Shown: positions 1 through 7,282, counted from the stretch's first letter. The stretch is DNA of 13,058 nt from an uncultured Campylobacter sp. (GCA_900539505.1 UQCL01000056.1:1-13058); one strand, 5' to 3'. Numbers and translations: made by a program. Notes: generated by a model not told the origin, from the letters alone.

Positions 1-13
1 GTATAAGAGACAG
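1..13 (+). other. Tn5/Nextera mosaic-end remnant (likely adapter)
   Basis: The first 13 bases, GTATAAGAGACAG, are identical to the last 13 bases of the 19-bp Tn5 mosaic end used in tagmentation libraries. They sit exactly at the window edge, in the orientation expected for adapter read-through at a contig end. No transposase or other Tn5 sequence follows. I infer an untrimmed adapter, so genuine genome sequence probably starts at base 14. Bases 14-161 show no gene I can support. Confidence 0.85.
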
Positions 14-161
14 ATTAAGTAGCAATTATATGTAGAAAAATCTTAAAAAGTAATAAAAAAAGCGGTTATCATAAAGCACGAAAGCGGCTAAATTCTCAAT
101 TGCAAGAGCTTTTTGATAGATGAAATTTAATAGAATTTAGGATATGGCGGAATTTTAAACG

Positions 162-185
162 GCAGTCGGATTTTACTCCGACTGC
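162..185 (-). terminator. Hairpin terminator after petC
   Basis: GCAGTCGGA (162-170) and TCCGACTGC (177-185) form a perfect 9-bp stem with a 6-nt loop, 8 bp beyond the petC stop codon. On the minus strand the stem is followed only by a short CGTTTAAAATT stretch, so the U-tract is weak. On the plus strand TAAAATTTT follows the stem. The position makes it the likely end of the petABC transcript, possibly working in both directions. Confidence 0.7.
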
Positions 186-192
186 TAAAATT

Positions 193-1296
193 TTAGTGAA
201 GTTTCGACCAAATTTTGCTTTTCCAAAGACCTGCAAAAACAGAAAGGATCAAGAAATAAATCATAATATTTATGGTTGTAGCTTCACGCTGCGATTTTTT
301 GCTATCGCCTACGTCAGCTAGATATTCCACGACCTTGGCTTCAGCGTTTTCGTTCAAGCCTACGCGCGGCATCGAGGTGCCTGGAAGCTTCTTTTGCGTA
401 TCGTTGATAAACTCGTGTAGATAGTTGGCGCCCTTGGAACGGATCATCATCGAAAGATCAGGAGGCGTCGAGCCCATATACGCAACCAGGCTAGCCTTGT
501 CGCTGGATGCAAAGAGCTTATCATATTTGACGTCGTGACATCTTAGACAAGCATCCTCAAAAACCGCCTTGCTTAAAAGGAATTTTTTCTGCGCTTCGTT
601 TAGTTCGGTGCCTTGCTTGATACCGCTAGCAGCAGCCTCAGAGGCGATTAGCTTATCCTCGCTAGGAGCGAGCGATTTTAGATAGGCTACGATATCGGCG
701 ATCTCTTGATTTAGATCACCGCCCGCACCGAAAAATCCAGGCATCGGAAAAGGTTTTTCGTCGCCAAATTTCTGATCTAGCTTAAGAGCCATGATCGGAT
801 CTTTGATGAGCGCAGCTAAGAATTTATCAGTGTATAGATAGCCTGCGCTACTAAGATCCGGCGGATTGACGCCGTATGCGGCACTAGCGCTTGCCGCGTC
901 CATAGGAGCTGGGATATTTGCACTTTTTACTCCATGACATGCGGTGCAGCCTGCATTTGTAAAGGTCTCGGCGCCGCGCACAGCATCGCCTTTGCTAAGA
1001 TCTATTTTATTTATCTCATCCCAAAAAAGCACCGTTTTGTCTTGTTGCTCTTTCGCACTGGCTAGGGCTTTTTTAGAATTTTTTATCATCGTCTCATCTC
1101 CGCCCTTTTCTGCTGCGGCCAAAGCGCTTTCTGCTGCGGCTACGTTATGCGCGGCCAAAGCCGTATCGCCTGCTGCAAAGTCGTAATTTACCGGATCGGT
1201 GTGCGGACTGAGCTTAGTATGAGCATAAGGCTCGATAAACCAGTATAAAATTCCCACACAAAAAAGCACTAAGATTAGGGTTCTTATCTCTTTCAT
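193..1296 (-). CDS. petC: Di-haem cytochrome c subunit of cytochrome bc1 complex
   Basis: The 367-aa membrane-anchored cytochrome c is the electron-output subunit of the quinol:cytochrome c oxidoreductase, passing electrons from the Rieske protein to periplasmic cytochromes. It has two CxxCH haem sites, CTACH (117-121) and CLRCH (250-254). Candidate distal methionines are in PFPMPGF (M185) and GTSMPRVG (M309). The two haem halves share a PPDLS element (145-149 and 278-282), suggesting duplication of one cytochrome domain. A hydrophobic N-terminal anchor (about 6-20) and a C-terminal one (about 342-357) flank the periplasmic part. Residues 39-90 are an Ala/Lys/Glu-rich, probably helical stretch before the first haem domain. 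It starts 2 bp after the petB stop, with an AGAGGG ribosome site inside the petB end. As is usual in Campylobacterota, this di-haem protein replaces the mono-haem cytochrome c1. Confidence 0.95.
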   Translation of the reverse strand: MKEIRTLILVLFCVGILYWFIEPYAHTKLSPHTDPVNYDFAAGDTALAAHNVAAAESALAAAEKGGDETMIKNSKKALASAKEQQDKTVLFWDEINKIDLSKGDAVRGAETFTNAGCTACHGVKSANIPAPMDAASASAAYGVNPPDLSSAGYLYTDKFLAALIKDPIMALKLDQKFGDEKPFPMPGFFGAGGDLNQEIADIVAYLKSLAPSEDKLIASEAAASGIKQGTELNEAQKKFLLSKAVFEDACLRCHDVKYDKLFASSDKASLVAYMGSTPPDLSMMIRSKGANYLHEFINDTQKKLPGTSMPRVGLNENAEAKVVEYLADVGDSKKSQREATTINIMIYFLILSVFAGLWKSKIWSKLH

Positions 1297-1298
1297 GG

Positions 1299-2558
1299 CT
1301 AGACCCTCTTTCTTTCTGCGATTGTAATTAATGGAAGCACTACGACGAGCAATCCGATATAGATGATTGATAAAGCAAAGCCCCAGTATTTGTTTTCGAT
1401 ACCAAGCTCCGCGCCGTCTGCAGGGAGCTTGCCGAAAAGGCTAAGTAGGATCATATCGATCACTAAGACCCAGAACCAGATGAAAAACGCCTTGTTTTTG
1501 TGCGCAGGCGCTACTACGCTGCTGCGGTCAAATAACGGGATAAAAAATAGCGAAACTCCGGCAAATGCAAAGGCGATAAGCCCGATGTCGGCAGCTTTAA
1601 GCGGTCCTACATCAAAGTAAAATCCGCGCAGAATTTCATACTCCCAAAGGAAGTACCACTCTGGATAGATATGCGTTGGGGTTTTGAGGCTGTTTGCCGG
1701 CTCGAAATTTATCGGATCCATCGCAAAATCAAAGTGAAAGCCAACCAGATAAAAGAAAAATATCATAAAGATACTGACGTAGAAAAAATCCTTCGCCAAA
1801 AAGCCCGGCCAAAACGGAATTACCTTACTTTCGCTAGTTTTGCCCTGCAGATACTTCTCACCCTCGAGCTCAAAGTCAATCTCCTCGCCGTCTAGGTTAT
1901 TTACATGCGGAAATCTAAGCGAATAAAAATGCACTGCCAGCACCGCAACCACCACGAGAGGTAGCAAACAGACGTGAAGCATAAAAAATCGCGTCAGTGT
2001 CGGATCACTAACAGCATAATCGCCGCGAATCCATTCGACTATCGCGTCGCCCACCACGGGAATTCCTCCAAAAAGATTAGTAATAACCATCGCTGCCCAG
2101 TAGCTCATCTGCCCCCACGGAAGCATATAGCCGCTAAAAGCCTCAGCCGAAAAGATGATGAAAAGCAGCATTCCGCTTACCCAAATCATCTCTCGTCCTT
2201 GCTTATACGAGCGGTAATAAATAGCTACTAAAGTATGAATGTATAAGATCAAAAATACAACCGATGCCGATACCGCGTGGATATGTCGCCATAGCCAGCC
2301 GTATTCGACCTCTTTCATAATCGTGAAATTTACGCTATCAAATGCGAGATTTACATCCGGCTTATAATACATCACGAGCATCAGTCCGCTTATAAACAAA
2401 ACTATAAATAGCGTCATCAAAATAACGCCCATCGCCCAAAGGAAGCTGATATTTTTAGGAATCCAATACTCGCTTACCATCACTTTGAAAAATTTCGTTA
2501 CGGCGAGCCTTTGGTCGAACCAATCCCAAACTCCCGTAGCTTTTCTTATATGTGCCAT
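1299..2558 (-). CDS. petB: Cytochrome b subunit of cytochrome bc1 complex
   Basis: The 419-aa integral membrane protein carries the two b haems and the quinol oxidation and reduction sites. Helix B supplies H94 and H108 (13 residues between) in RHIH...YIH. Helix D supplies H195 and H210 (14 residues between) in FMLH...AVH. The Qo-site signature PEWY is at 299-302, and GYMLPWGQMSYW lies at 143-154. Hydrophobic segments at about 41-64, 95-115, 125-145, 190-212, 257-275, 322-343, 357-375 and 391-412 give the usual eight-helix, unsplit cytochrome b, with a charged loop (223-245) between the N- and C-terminal halves. A strong AGGAGG (2564-2569) lies in the 9-bp gap after petA and overlaps the petA stop codon, suggesting coupled translation. 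The 14-residue spacing in helix D is the b6-like arrangement rather than that of mitochondrial cytochrome b. Confidence 0.96.
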   Translation of the reverse strand: MAHIRKATGVWDWFDQRLAVTKFFKVMVSEYWIPKNISFLWAMGVILMTLFIVLFISGLMLVMYYKPDVNLAFDSVNFTIMKEVEYGWLWRHIHAVSASVVFLILYIHTLVAIYYRSYKQGREMIWVSGMLLFIIFSAEAFSGYMLPWGQMSYWAAMVITNLFGGIPVVGDAIVEWIRGDYAVSDPTLTRFFMLHVCLLPLVVVAVLAVHFYSLRFPHVNNLDGEEIDFELEGEKYLQGKTSESKVIPFWPGFLAKDFFYVSIFMIFFFYLVGFHFDFAMDPINFEPANSLKTPTHIYPEWYFLWEYEILRGFYFDVGPLKAADIGLIAFAFAGVSLFFIPLFDRSSVVAPAHKNKAFFIWFWVLVIDMILLSLFGKLPADGAELGIENKYWGFALSIIYIGLLVVVLPLITIAERKRV

Positions 2559-2567
2559 CTGCGCCTC

Positions 2568-3074
2568 CTATGCTTTCTGCTTTAGGGCTTGGTATTCGGG
2601 GCCCTCTTCGCCTAAAACGAGTTTCGTTCCGTCGATTTTAAAGGGCGGTATATCCATAGGACGCGGCGGCGGACCGAACACATTTACGCCGTTAGCATCG
2701 AAAATCCCACCGTGACATGCACAGATGAATTGTTGCGTCGATGGCTTGTAGCTAGGAATACAGCCCAAATGCGTACAAAGCCCGATGCAAAGCGTATATC
2801 TAGCATCTCCTACGACGACATCACGGGCATCATTTTTGGGCATATCGGCAGTCTTTTTAAGCACGAAAATCGGCTTTTTACGCCACTGCGTTTGATACAG
2901 CTCGCCCTCTTTGATCGGACTTAGATCAACCGTAGTGACGCCGGCGGCGCGCACGCTAGGTAGCGGATCCCACGATTTCTTCATCCCCACGAGTGCGAAA
3001 ACGCCACCCACAGCGGCAACTGCGCCGAAAGTAAGCCCGATAAAGCCTCGTCTATCCTGTTTTAGATCAGACAT
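2568..3074 (-). CDS. petA: Rieske iron-sulfur subunit of cytochrome bc1 complex
   Basis: The 168-aa Rieske protein takes the first electron from quinol at the Qo site and hands it to the cytochrome c subunit. Cluster box 1 is CTHLGC (100-105) and box 2 is CACHGG (118-123). C100, H102, C118 and H121 would hold the 2Fe-2S cluster, and C105-C120 the stabilising disulfide. The GPPPRP loop follows at 134-139. The N-terminus has a twin-arginine motif (DRRGFIG, 7-13) and a hydrophobic stretch (about 14-30), as expected for a Tat-exported protein that stays anchored by its uncleaved signal. ATG at 3072-3074 has GAAAGGA five bases upstream. It is the first gene of petABC. Box 2 reads CAC rather than the common CPC, a tolerated change that leaves all ligands in place. 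Confidence 0.96.
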   Translation of the reverse strand: MSDLKQDRRGFIGLTFGAVAAVGGVFALVGMKKSWDPLPSVRAAGVTTVDLSPIKEGELYQTQWRKKPIFVLKKTADMPKNDARDVVVGDARYTLCIGLCTHLGCIPSYKPSTQQFICACHGGIFDANGVNVFGPPPRPMDIPPFKIDGTKLVLGEEGPEYQALKQKA

Positions 3075-3134
3075 CTTTATCCTTTCAAATTAAGAAATTG
3101 ATAAGCGTCAATTTTAGCCAAATAAAGATTAAAT

Positions 3135-3147
3135 CAATATGATTATA
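3135..3147 (-). promoter_or_regulatory. Candidate promoter of petABC
   Basis: On the minus strand a perfect TATAAT (3147 down to 3142) lies in TGCTTATAATC, about 68 bases before the petA start. The predicted transcription start is near 3135. There is no obvious -35 hexamer, which is normal for the housekeeping sigma factor of Campylobacter. This is sequence inference only. Confidence 0.55.
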
Positions 3148-3153
3148 AGCAGA

Positions 3154-3181
3154 AATTTAGCTTAACCTTGCAAGCTAAATT
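3154..3181. promoter_or_regulatory. Inverted repeat upstream of the petABC -10 box
   Basis: AATTTAGCTT (3154-3163) and AAGCTAAATT (3172-3181) are perfect 10-bp inverted repeats with 8 bp between them. The dyad starts 6 bp upstream of the candidate petA -10 box, covering where a -35 region would sit. It could be an operator or, less likely, a hairpin. I do not recognise the motif as a known regulator site. Confidence 0.5.
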
Positions 3182-3247
3182 ATATTTTAAGATAATTTTA
3201 ATGCCTAGCGAGGCGTTTTCGCAGTTTAAAATTTTATAAATTTTCAA

Positions 3248-3267
3248 ATTCTATCATATTCTATCAT
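3248..3267. repeat. Tandem 10-bp repeat
   Basis: ATTCTATCAT occurs twice head to tail without mismatch (3248-3257, 3258-3267). Two copies only; probably a small slippage duplication. Confidence 0.8.
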
Positions 3268-3293
3268 GGCGCGGAATTTAAAATTTTAAAATT

Positions 3294-3319
3294 TTGTCGC
3301 GCAAAAGTTGCTGCGACAA
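3294..3319. repeat. Strong imperfect hairpin
   Basis: TTGTCGCGCAA (3294-3304) pairs with TTGC (3308-3311) plus GCGACAA (3313-3319), giving 11 base pairs with one bulged T and a 3-nt loop. There is no U-tract directly after it on either strand, so it is not a standard terminator. On the minus strand it would lie in a long ccsBA 3' trailer, if one is transcribed. Confidence 0.5.
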
Positions 3320-3472
3320 TGGCGTGCAAAATTTTAAAATTTCGACATCATAAATAAAATTTCATAAAGCGCGAGATTTTAAATTTTAAATTTAAAGATG
3401 AGCATAGAATTTATAAAATCAAATTTTAAAATTTCACTGCTCGGTTATGGCAGCGGCGGGGCGAATTTTGCA

Positions 3473-3484
3473 CTAGCGCGCTAG
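3473..3484. repeat. 12-bp perfect palindrome
   Basis: CTAGCGCGCTAG is self-complementary with no spacer. It stands alone in the intergenic region with no nearby gene start, so a role as an operator is not supported. Confidence 0.6.
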
Positions 3485-3706
3485 CTGAAATTTTAAAATT
3501 CTAGAATTCGTCGAGCTTCCATCGCATGAAAAAATTCCGCTAGAAGTAAAATTTAAAACATTAAAACCCCATAGCGGCGCAAATTCCAAATCATTAGAAT
3601 TTTACGACATCACAAAACCTCAGGCATCAAAATTCTCTTGCGATGCAAAATTTTAAAATTTAGCGCAATCGCGAGCCGTAAAATTCTATAAAATTCTGCG
3701 GGGTTT

Positions 3707-3834
3707 TAAAGCCTAGCCGAAATTTAAAGATAAATTCCATAAATCCCTAAAGCCTCGGCAAACTGCGAAATCCGGGCGAAATTTCAAAATTATTATTCTG
3801 AAATTTGGGCCCCACCTATCTAAAGCCTAGCCGA
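3707..3834. repeat. Direct repeat duplicating the ccsBA 3' end
   Basis: TAAAGCCTAGCCGA occurs at 3707-3720 and at 3821-3834. The second copy covers most of the ccsBA stop codon and its last codons. A shorter version, TAAAGCCT followed by CGGC, lies at 3748. This suggests that short pieces of the gene end were copied into the trailer, by slippage or recombination. Confidence 0.6.
3779..3806 (-). terminator. Possible weak hairpin after ccsBA
   Basis: AAATTTCA (3779-3786) and TGAAATTT (3799-3806) form an 8-bp, A/T-rich stem with a 12-nt loop, 13 bp past the ccsBA stop. There is no clear U-tract on the minus strand, so this is only a weak terminator candidate. Confidence 0.3.
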
Positions 3835-6800
3835 TTTGCCCGAGCGGAAATACGCCGCGATCGCAAGGGCCACCATCGAAGCGACCATCACGTACGCCCA
3901 GCCAGGCACCGGAATGCGCTCGCCGCTAGCATATGAGTGCATTCCGCTTAGGTAGAAATTTACGCCAAAATAGGTCATTATGACGCTAAAATACGCAAAC
4001 ATCGAGGCTATGGCAAAGGCGAACTGATTATTGAGCTTAGGCATAAACCTAAAATGCACTACCACCGCGTAGATGAAAATCGTAATGAGCGCCCAGGTTT
4101 CCTTCGGATCCCAGCCCCAGTAGCGCCCCCAGCTTTCGTTCGCCCACACGCCGCCTAGAAAGTTGCCCACCGTCAGCAAACAAAGCCCTAGGATCATCGA
4201 CATTTCGTTGATATGCGTGGCCTCCGTGATATTGCGAGCGATCTCGGGGTTTTTCTTGTCGAACAGAAACATCACGAGGGTAAAAATTCCAAGCAGCATG
4301 CAAAGCCCCAAAAATCCGTAGCTTGCTGTGATTACCGAGACGTGGATCGTAAGCCAGTGCGATTTTAGAACCGGCTGGAGATTGGTGATTTGCGGATCGA
4401 TGTCGCTAAGATGCGCCACCATCAGCGTAATGCCCGCCATTATCGAGGTAAGCGCCAGCGAGATTGCAGATTTGCGCGAGAAAAATATTCCGCTTAGCGA
4501 CAGCGCCCACGCGATGTAGATGAGCGATTCGTAGGAGTTGCTCCACGGCGCGTGCCCCGAGACGTAGCCGCGTAGCGCAAGACCCGCAGTATGCGCGATA
4601 AAAGCGACGATATTTACGACATAAACTAGCTTAAACGCGCCGCCTAAGCGAAGAGCGGGCTTCATCATCCGCAAAAAGATAAAGATCAGAAGCAAAAATC
4701 CCGAGACAGTGTAGATCGGAAAGAGGCGAGAAAAAATTTTAGCCTTATTAAATAAAATTTCATATTTTATCGCGCTTTCGCTAGGCATTAAATTTGCGCC
4801 GTTTTGTGCTTGGTATTTTTTGACGTAGCTTAGCATCTTTTCTGCGCCGCTCCAATCCCCGCTTTCTTGGGCATAGACCACGGACGAAACGAATATTCCC
4901 ATCATCTTTTTAACTTCAGCAGATTCGTTTTGATCCAGCGCATCGCCTAGATATAACGGCGAAAGCCACTCGTTATTTTTAGCGTTCTTAACCGGAATAA
5001 TTCTAAAATAATCCCCCATAAACGCCGAGTAAAAGACGTTTACGCGCTCATTTACCTTGATGATCTCTTTATCTAGCACACCGCGATTGCCCAAAGGCTT
5101 TCGGTTGATCTCCTCGACCATTTTATCGAGCTTGTAGTAGCTCTCGCCGCCTTTAAATTCAAAAAAATCCATCATGCTGGCGTGGCTTTGCTTCTCATCC
5201 ATACCTAGAATTTTTTTAAGCTCCGGCTCACTAACCTTGATGATCGGCGCACGCCTCCAGTAGCTTTGATTTAGCATAAACGAAAGCGCAGCGGCGTTAT
5301 GGTTTAAAATTTCGCCATTTGGCGCCTTGTAGTTGTCGGCGCGGTAAATTTTATTTAAAAGCTCCCTAGAAACGGTATCAAAAGGCTCCATTCGCCCATC
5401 AAATCCCTGAATTACGAGGCTTGCTAGATCTTCGCTAAATTTAGGATCGAATTTCGGCACGGCCAGCTCGCCTCCCATAGTAGAAAAATTATGCGGCGGG
5501 ACGGAGTCTTGCTCCGCTGCAGATTCTTGCGAAGCGGAGCTATGCTTGGAATTTTCAGCGGCGGAATTCTGCGCGGAATTTTGCGAAGCGGGATCTTGCA
5601 CGCTAGCCGGGCTTTGCGACGCTGGATTTTCTGCGGCTGCATTTGAGACAGAATTTTGCGAAGTAGAATTTTGAGTTGTGGAGTTTTGTTCAGCATTTGC
5701 TGCGCTAGGATACAATGCAGCCAAGCTCAAAGCCAATGCGCCTACTAATGCTAATGCCGCACCTTTAGTGCCGCGTCGCGATTTTTTGGTGCGTTTTGAT
5801 ATGGAGCTTTCTGCGGAGCTTACGGGCACCGAGCTAGACGCAGAATTTTTAGAATTTGCGTCTTCTTCTCTAGCAAGATGTGTATTTTCGCTGATTAAGC
5901 GCGAGAGCTTGAAAAAGCGCGAGCCCCGGTTGAAAAAGTTAAAAAACATCCCCACGCAAAGCAAAAAATAACCGATGTAAGTTGGAACTTTGCCAGGGTC
6001 TTTATTGACCGAAAGCACGGTGCCGCGCTCATCCGTGTCGTATGAGCTTTGGAAAAATCGGTATCCGCCGTAATCGAGCACGTGATTCATAAAAATATCA
6101 TAATCAAAACTCGTATTGCCGTCTTTTAGCGTGATTTCGCTTTTATATCCGGAGGGCGAATTGGTACCCGGGTAGCGATCCATCACAAAGTCGCGAAGCG
6201 CGATTTTAAAAGGCAGATGAAGCATCTTTGGCGCCAAGGCTACGATGAAATTCTTATCTCCCGCCTTGTAGCTAGCGCCATGCGAATCCCTAGGCACGTA
6301 GATTTCGCGACTCTGCCCCGCAAAGCTTAGCGTAGCTACTATGCCGGGTTCACCCGGTAAATTCGCATCGACCGGGACGAATTTCTCGACCGCTGAGCTA
6401 AGCAGGCTAACAGGGGCAAAATTTATCCCATCGAAGCTGTAAAGCAAGAGATTGCCTAGCGGATTATCCTCGTTTCTCTTAAGCGGTGCAGTGCTCATAT
6501 CAGCCATTTTAGTGGCGTTTATATCAAGGCTTGAGTTTAGATAAAATTTGCCATCTTTGGATTTTATGTAGATGAAATTCTTACTTTTAGGCTCGGCGTT
6601 AAAAGTGATACTAAGCTCGCCTATATCCATGCTTTCGCCTGATTGCAAGGAGACATTTTGGCTGCCAACGTTGTTTGAAAATAATAACTCCACGCGTGCA
6701 GGAGCCTGTCCGGTCGGATCTTGCACCCATTTTAGCTCGCCGTGTTCTACGAGCTCTTTAAATTTTAAATTTGCGATCCTGCCCTCTACGTCTAGATTGA

Positions 6801-7242
6801 GATCGAAGTTCATCTGTCCTGCGCCGTTTAAAAATTTGCTCTCGTCAGCAGATATAAACTCGCCGTCGCTGCCTAAAGTAAGAAGCTGAACGACCTCGTC
6901 TTTAGTCGTTACGATCGAGCTTTCGCCGCCCTCTCTTATATGGATATTGCCCTCAAAGCCAAAATATCTCGTCAAAATCGCTCCAGTAAGCATAAACAAA
7001 AAGCTTGCGTGAAAGATTAGCGCAGGCAGCGTGCGAAGCTTAATCATGCGGTAGCGATAGATATTGTAGGTTAAATTTACTCCCAAAAGCACCATCAGCG
7101 CGCCAAACCACGCAGTAGAATAAACCATCGCCCAAGCTACTTCCGTGCCGTAAGCGGTCTCTACAAAAGTAGCGATTGCACAGGCTAGCGCCAAAATCAG
7201 CAGCATCACTGACGCGCACTCCATACTAAAAAATGTCTTCAT
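3820..7242 (-). CDS. ccsBA: Fused cytochrome c synthase CcsBA (ResB-ResC)
   Basis: The 1140-aa System II cytochrome c synthase carries haem across the inner membrane and attaches it to CxxCH motifs of apocytochromes, PetC presumably among them. The ResB half has membrane segments at about 12-28, 36-57 and 72-92 (with H78, matching the conserved TM histidine of epsilonproteobacterial CcsBA), a large periplasmic part and a fourth segment at 421-438. Next come a basic stretch, a hydrophobic segment (495-513) ending ANA|E at 515-518, and a Ser/Asn/Gln/Ala-rich linker (to about 580). A soluble part (590-835) leads to the CcsA/ResC half with about eight hydrophobic segments. Its WWD signature WGRYWGWDPKE is at 1038-1048. 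Histidines H962/H967, H1063 and H1102 fit the remaining haem ligands. It is longer than typical members, mostly because of the linker. ATG at 7240-7242 has AAAGGA five bases upstream. Confidence 0.96.
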   Translation of the reverse strand: MKTFFSMECASVMLLILALACAIATFVETAYGTEVAWAMVYSTAWFGALMVLLGVNLTYNIYRYRMIKLRTLPALIFHASFLFMLTGAILTRYFGFEGNIHIREGGESSIVTTKDEVVQLLTLGSDGEFISADESKFLNGAGQMNFDLNLDVEGRIANLKFKELVEHGELKWVQDPTGQAPARVELLFSNNVGSQNVSLQSGESMDIGELSITFNAEPKSKNFIYIKSKDGKFYLNSSLDINATKMADMSTAPLKRNEDNPLGNLLLYSFDGINFAPVSLLSSAVEKFVPVDANLPGEPGIVATLSFAGQSREIYVPRDSHGASYKAGDKNFIVALAPKMLHLPFKIALRDFVMDRYPGTNSPSGYKSEITLKDGNTSFDYDIFMNHVLDYGGYRFFQSSYDTDERGTVLSVNKDPGKVPTYIGYFLLCVGMFFNFFNRGSRFFKLSRLISENTHLAREEDANSKNSASSSVPVSSAESSISKRTKKSRRGTKGAALALVGALALSLAALYPSAANAEQNSTTQNSTSQNSVSNAAAENPASQSPASVQDPASQNSAQNSAAENSKHSSASQESAAEQDSVPPHNFSTMGGELAVPKFDPKFSEDLASLVIQGFDGRMEPFDTVSRELLNKIYRADNYKAPNGEILNHNAAALSFMLNQSYWRRAPIIKVSEPELKKILGMDEKQSHASMMDFFEFKGGESYYKLDKMVEEINRKPLGNRGVLDKEIIKVNERVNVFYSAFMGDYFRIIPVKNAKNNEWLSPLYLGDALDQNESAEVKKMMGIFVSSVVYAQESGDWSGAEKMLSYVKKYQAQNGANLMPSESAIKYEILFNKAKIFSRLFPIYTVSGFLLLIFIFLRMMKPALRLGGAFKLVYVVNIVAFIAHTAGLALRGYVSGHAPWSNSYESLIYIAWALSLSGIFFSRKSAISLALTSIMAGITLMVAHLSDIDPQITNLQPVLKSHWLTIHVSVITASYGFLGLCMLLGIFTLVMFLFDKKNPEIARNITEATHINEMSMILGLCLLTVGNFLGGVWANESWGRYWGWDPKETWALITIFIYAVVVHFRFMPKLNNQFAFAIASMFAYFSVIMTYFGVNFYLSGMHSYASGERIPVPGWAYVMVASMVALAIAAYFRSGKSARL
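5503..5691 (-). repeat. Low-complexity Q/N/S/A linker repeat inside ccsBA
   Basis: Residues 518-580 of CcsBA consist of degenerate units such as QNSTT, QNSTS, QNSVS, QSPAS, QDPAS and QNSA. In the DNA this appears as repeated GAATTTTGCGAAG-like words. The frame stays open, so it is an in-frame expansion, probably a flexible periplasmic spacer between the ResB and ResC halves. Confidence 0.7.
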
Positions 7243-7282
7243 TGATTTCCTTTAGATTTACGAGGGTTTTCAAAATCGCGAG

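Larger units (their letters stand above)
3281..3661. repeat. Cluster of AAATTTTAAAATTT palindromes
   Basis: The self-complementary 14-mer AAATTTTAAAATTT occurs exactly at 3281-3294, 3329-3342, 3421-3434 and 3648-3661, with a 13/14 match at 3488-3501. Two copies share a longer 18-bp context, TGCAAAATTTTAAAATTT (3325-3342 and 3644-3661). A looser relative, ATTTTAAATTTTAAATTT, lies at about 3376-3393. All are outside genes. Function unknown: candidates are a dispersed genome repeat, bent DNA or a protein-binding site. Confidence 0.75.
3182..3819. other. Gene-free, palindrome-rich intergenic region
   Basis: No open reading frame with a plausible start, ribosome site or recognisable product is present on either strand, and no tRNA-like or rRNA-like sequence. 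The region is a mosaic of A/T palindromes (AAATTTTAAAATTT and variants) separated by short G+C-richer islands such as GGCAGCGGCGGGGCG (3449-3463). Several short direct repeats and hairpins are listed separately. It could be the remains of a decayed gene expanded by A/T-rich repeats, or a repeat-type spacer typical of this genome. I could not match it to any protein. Confidence 0.7.

Noticed and set aside
1..13. A genuine Tn5-type transposon end
   Set aside because: Only 13 bases are present, exactly at the window edge, with no transposon sequence. Library adapter is the simpler explanation.
3075..3819. Replication origin or small-RNA gene in the long A/T-rich spacer
   Set aside because: I saw no cluster of DnaA-box-like sequences, no dnaA/dnaN neighbours, and no promoter-plus-terminator unit.
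5424..5971. Additional open frames across the ccsBA linker on both strands
   Set aside because: They arise from the low-complexity repeat composition, lack ribosome sites and family features, and overlap a clearly coding frame.
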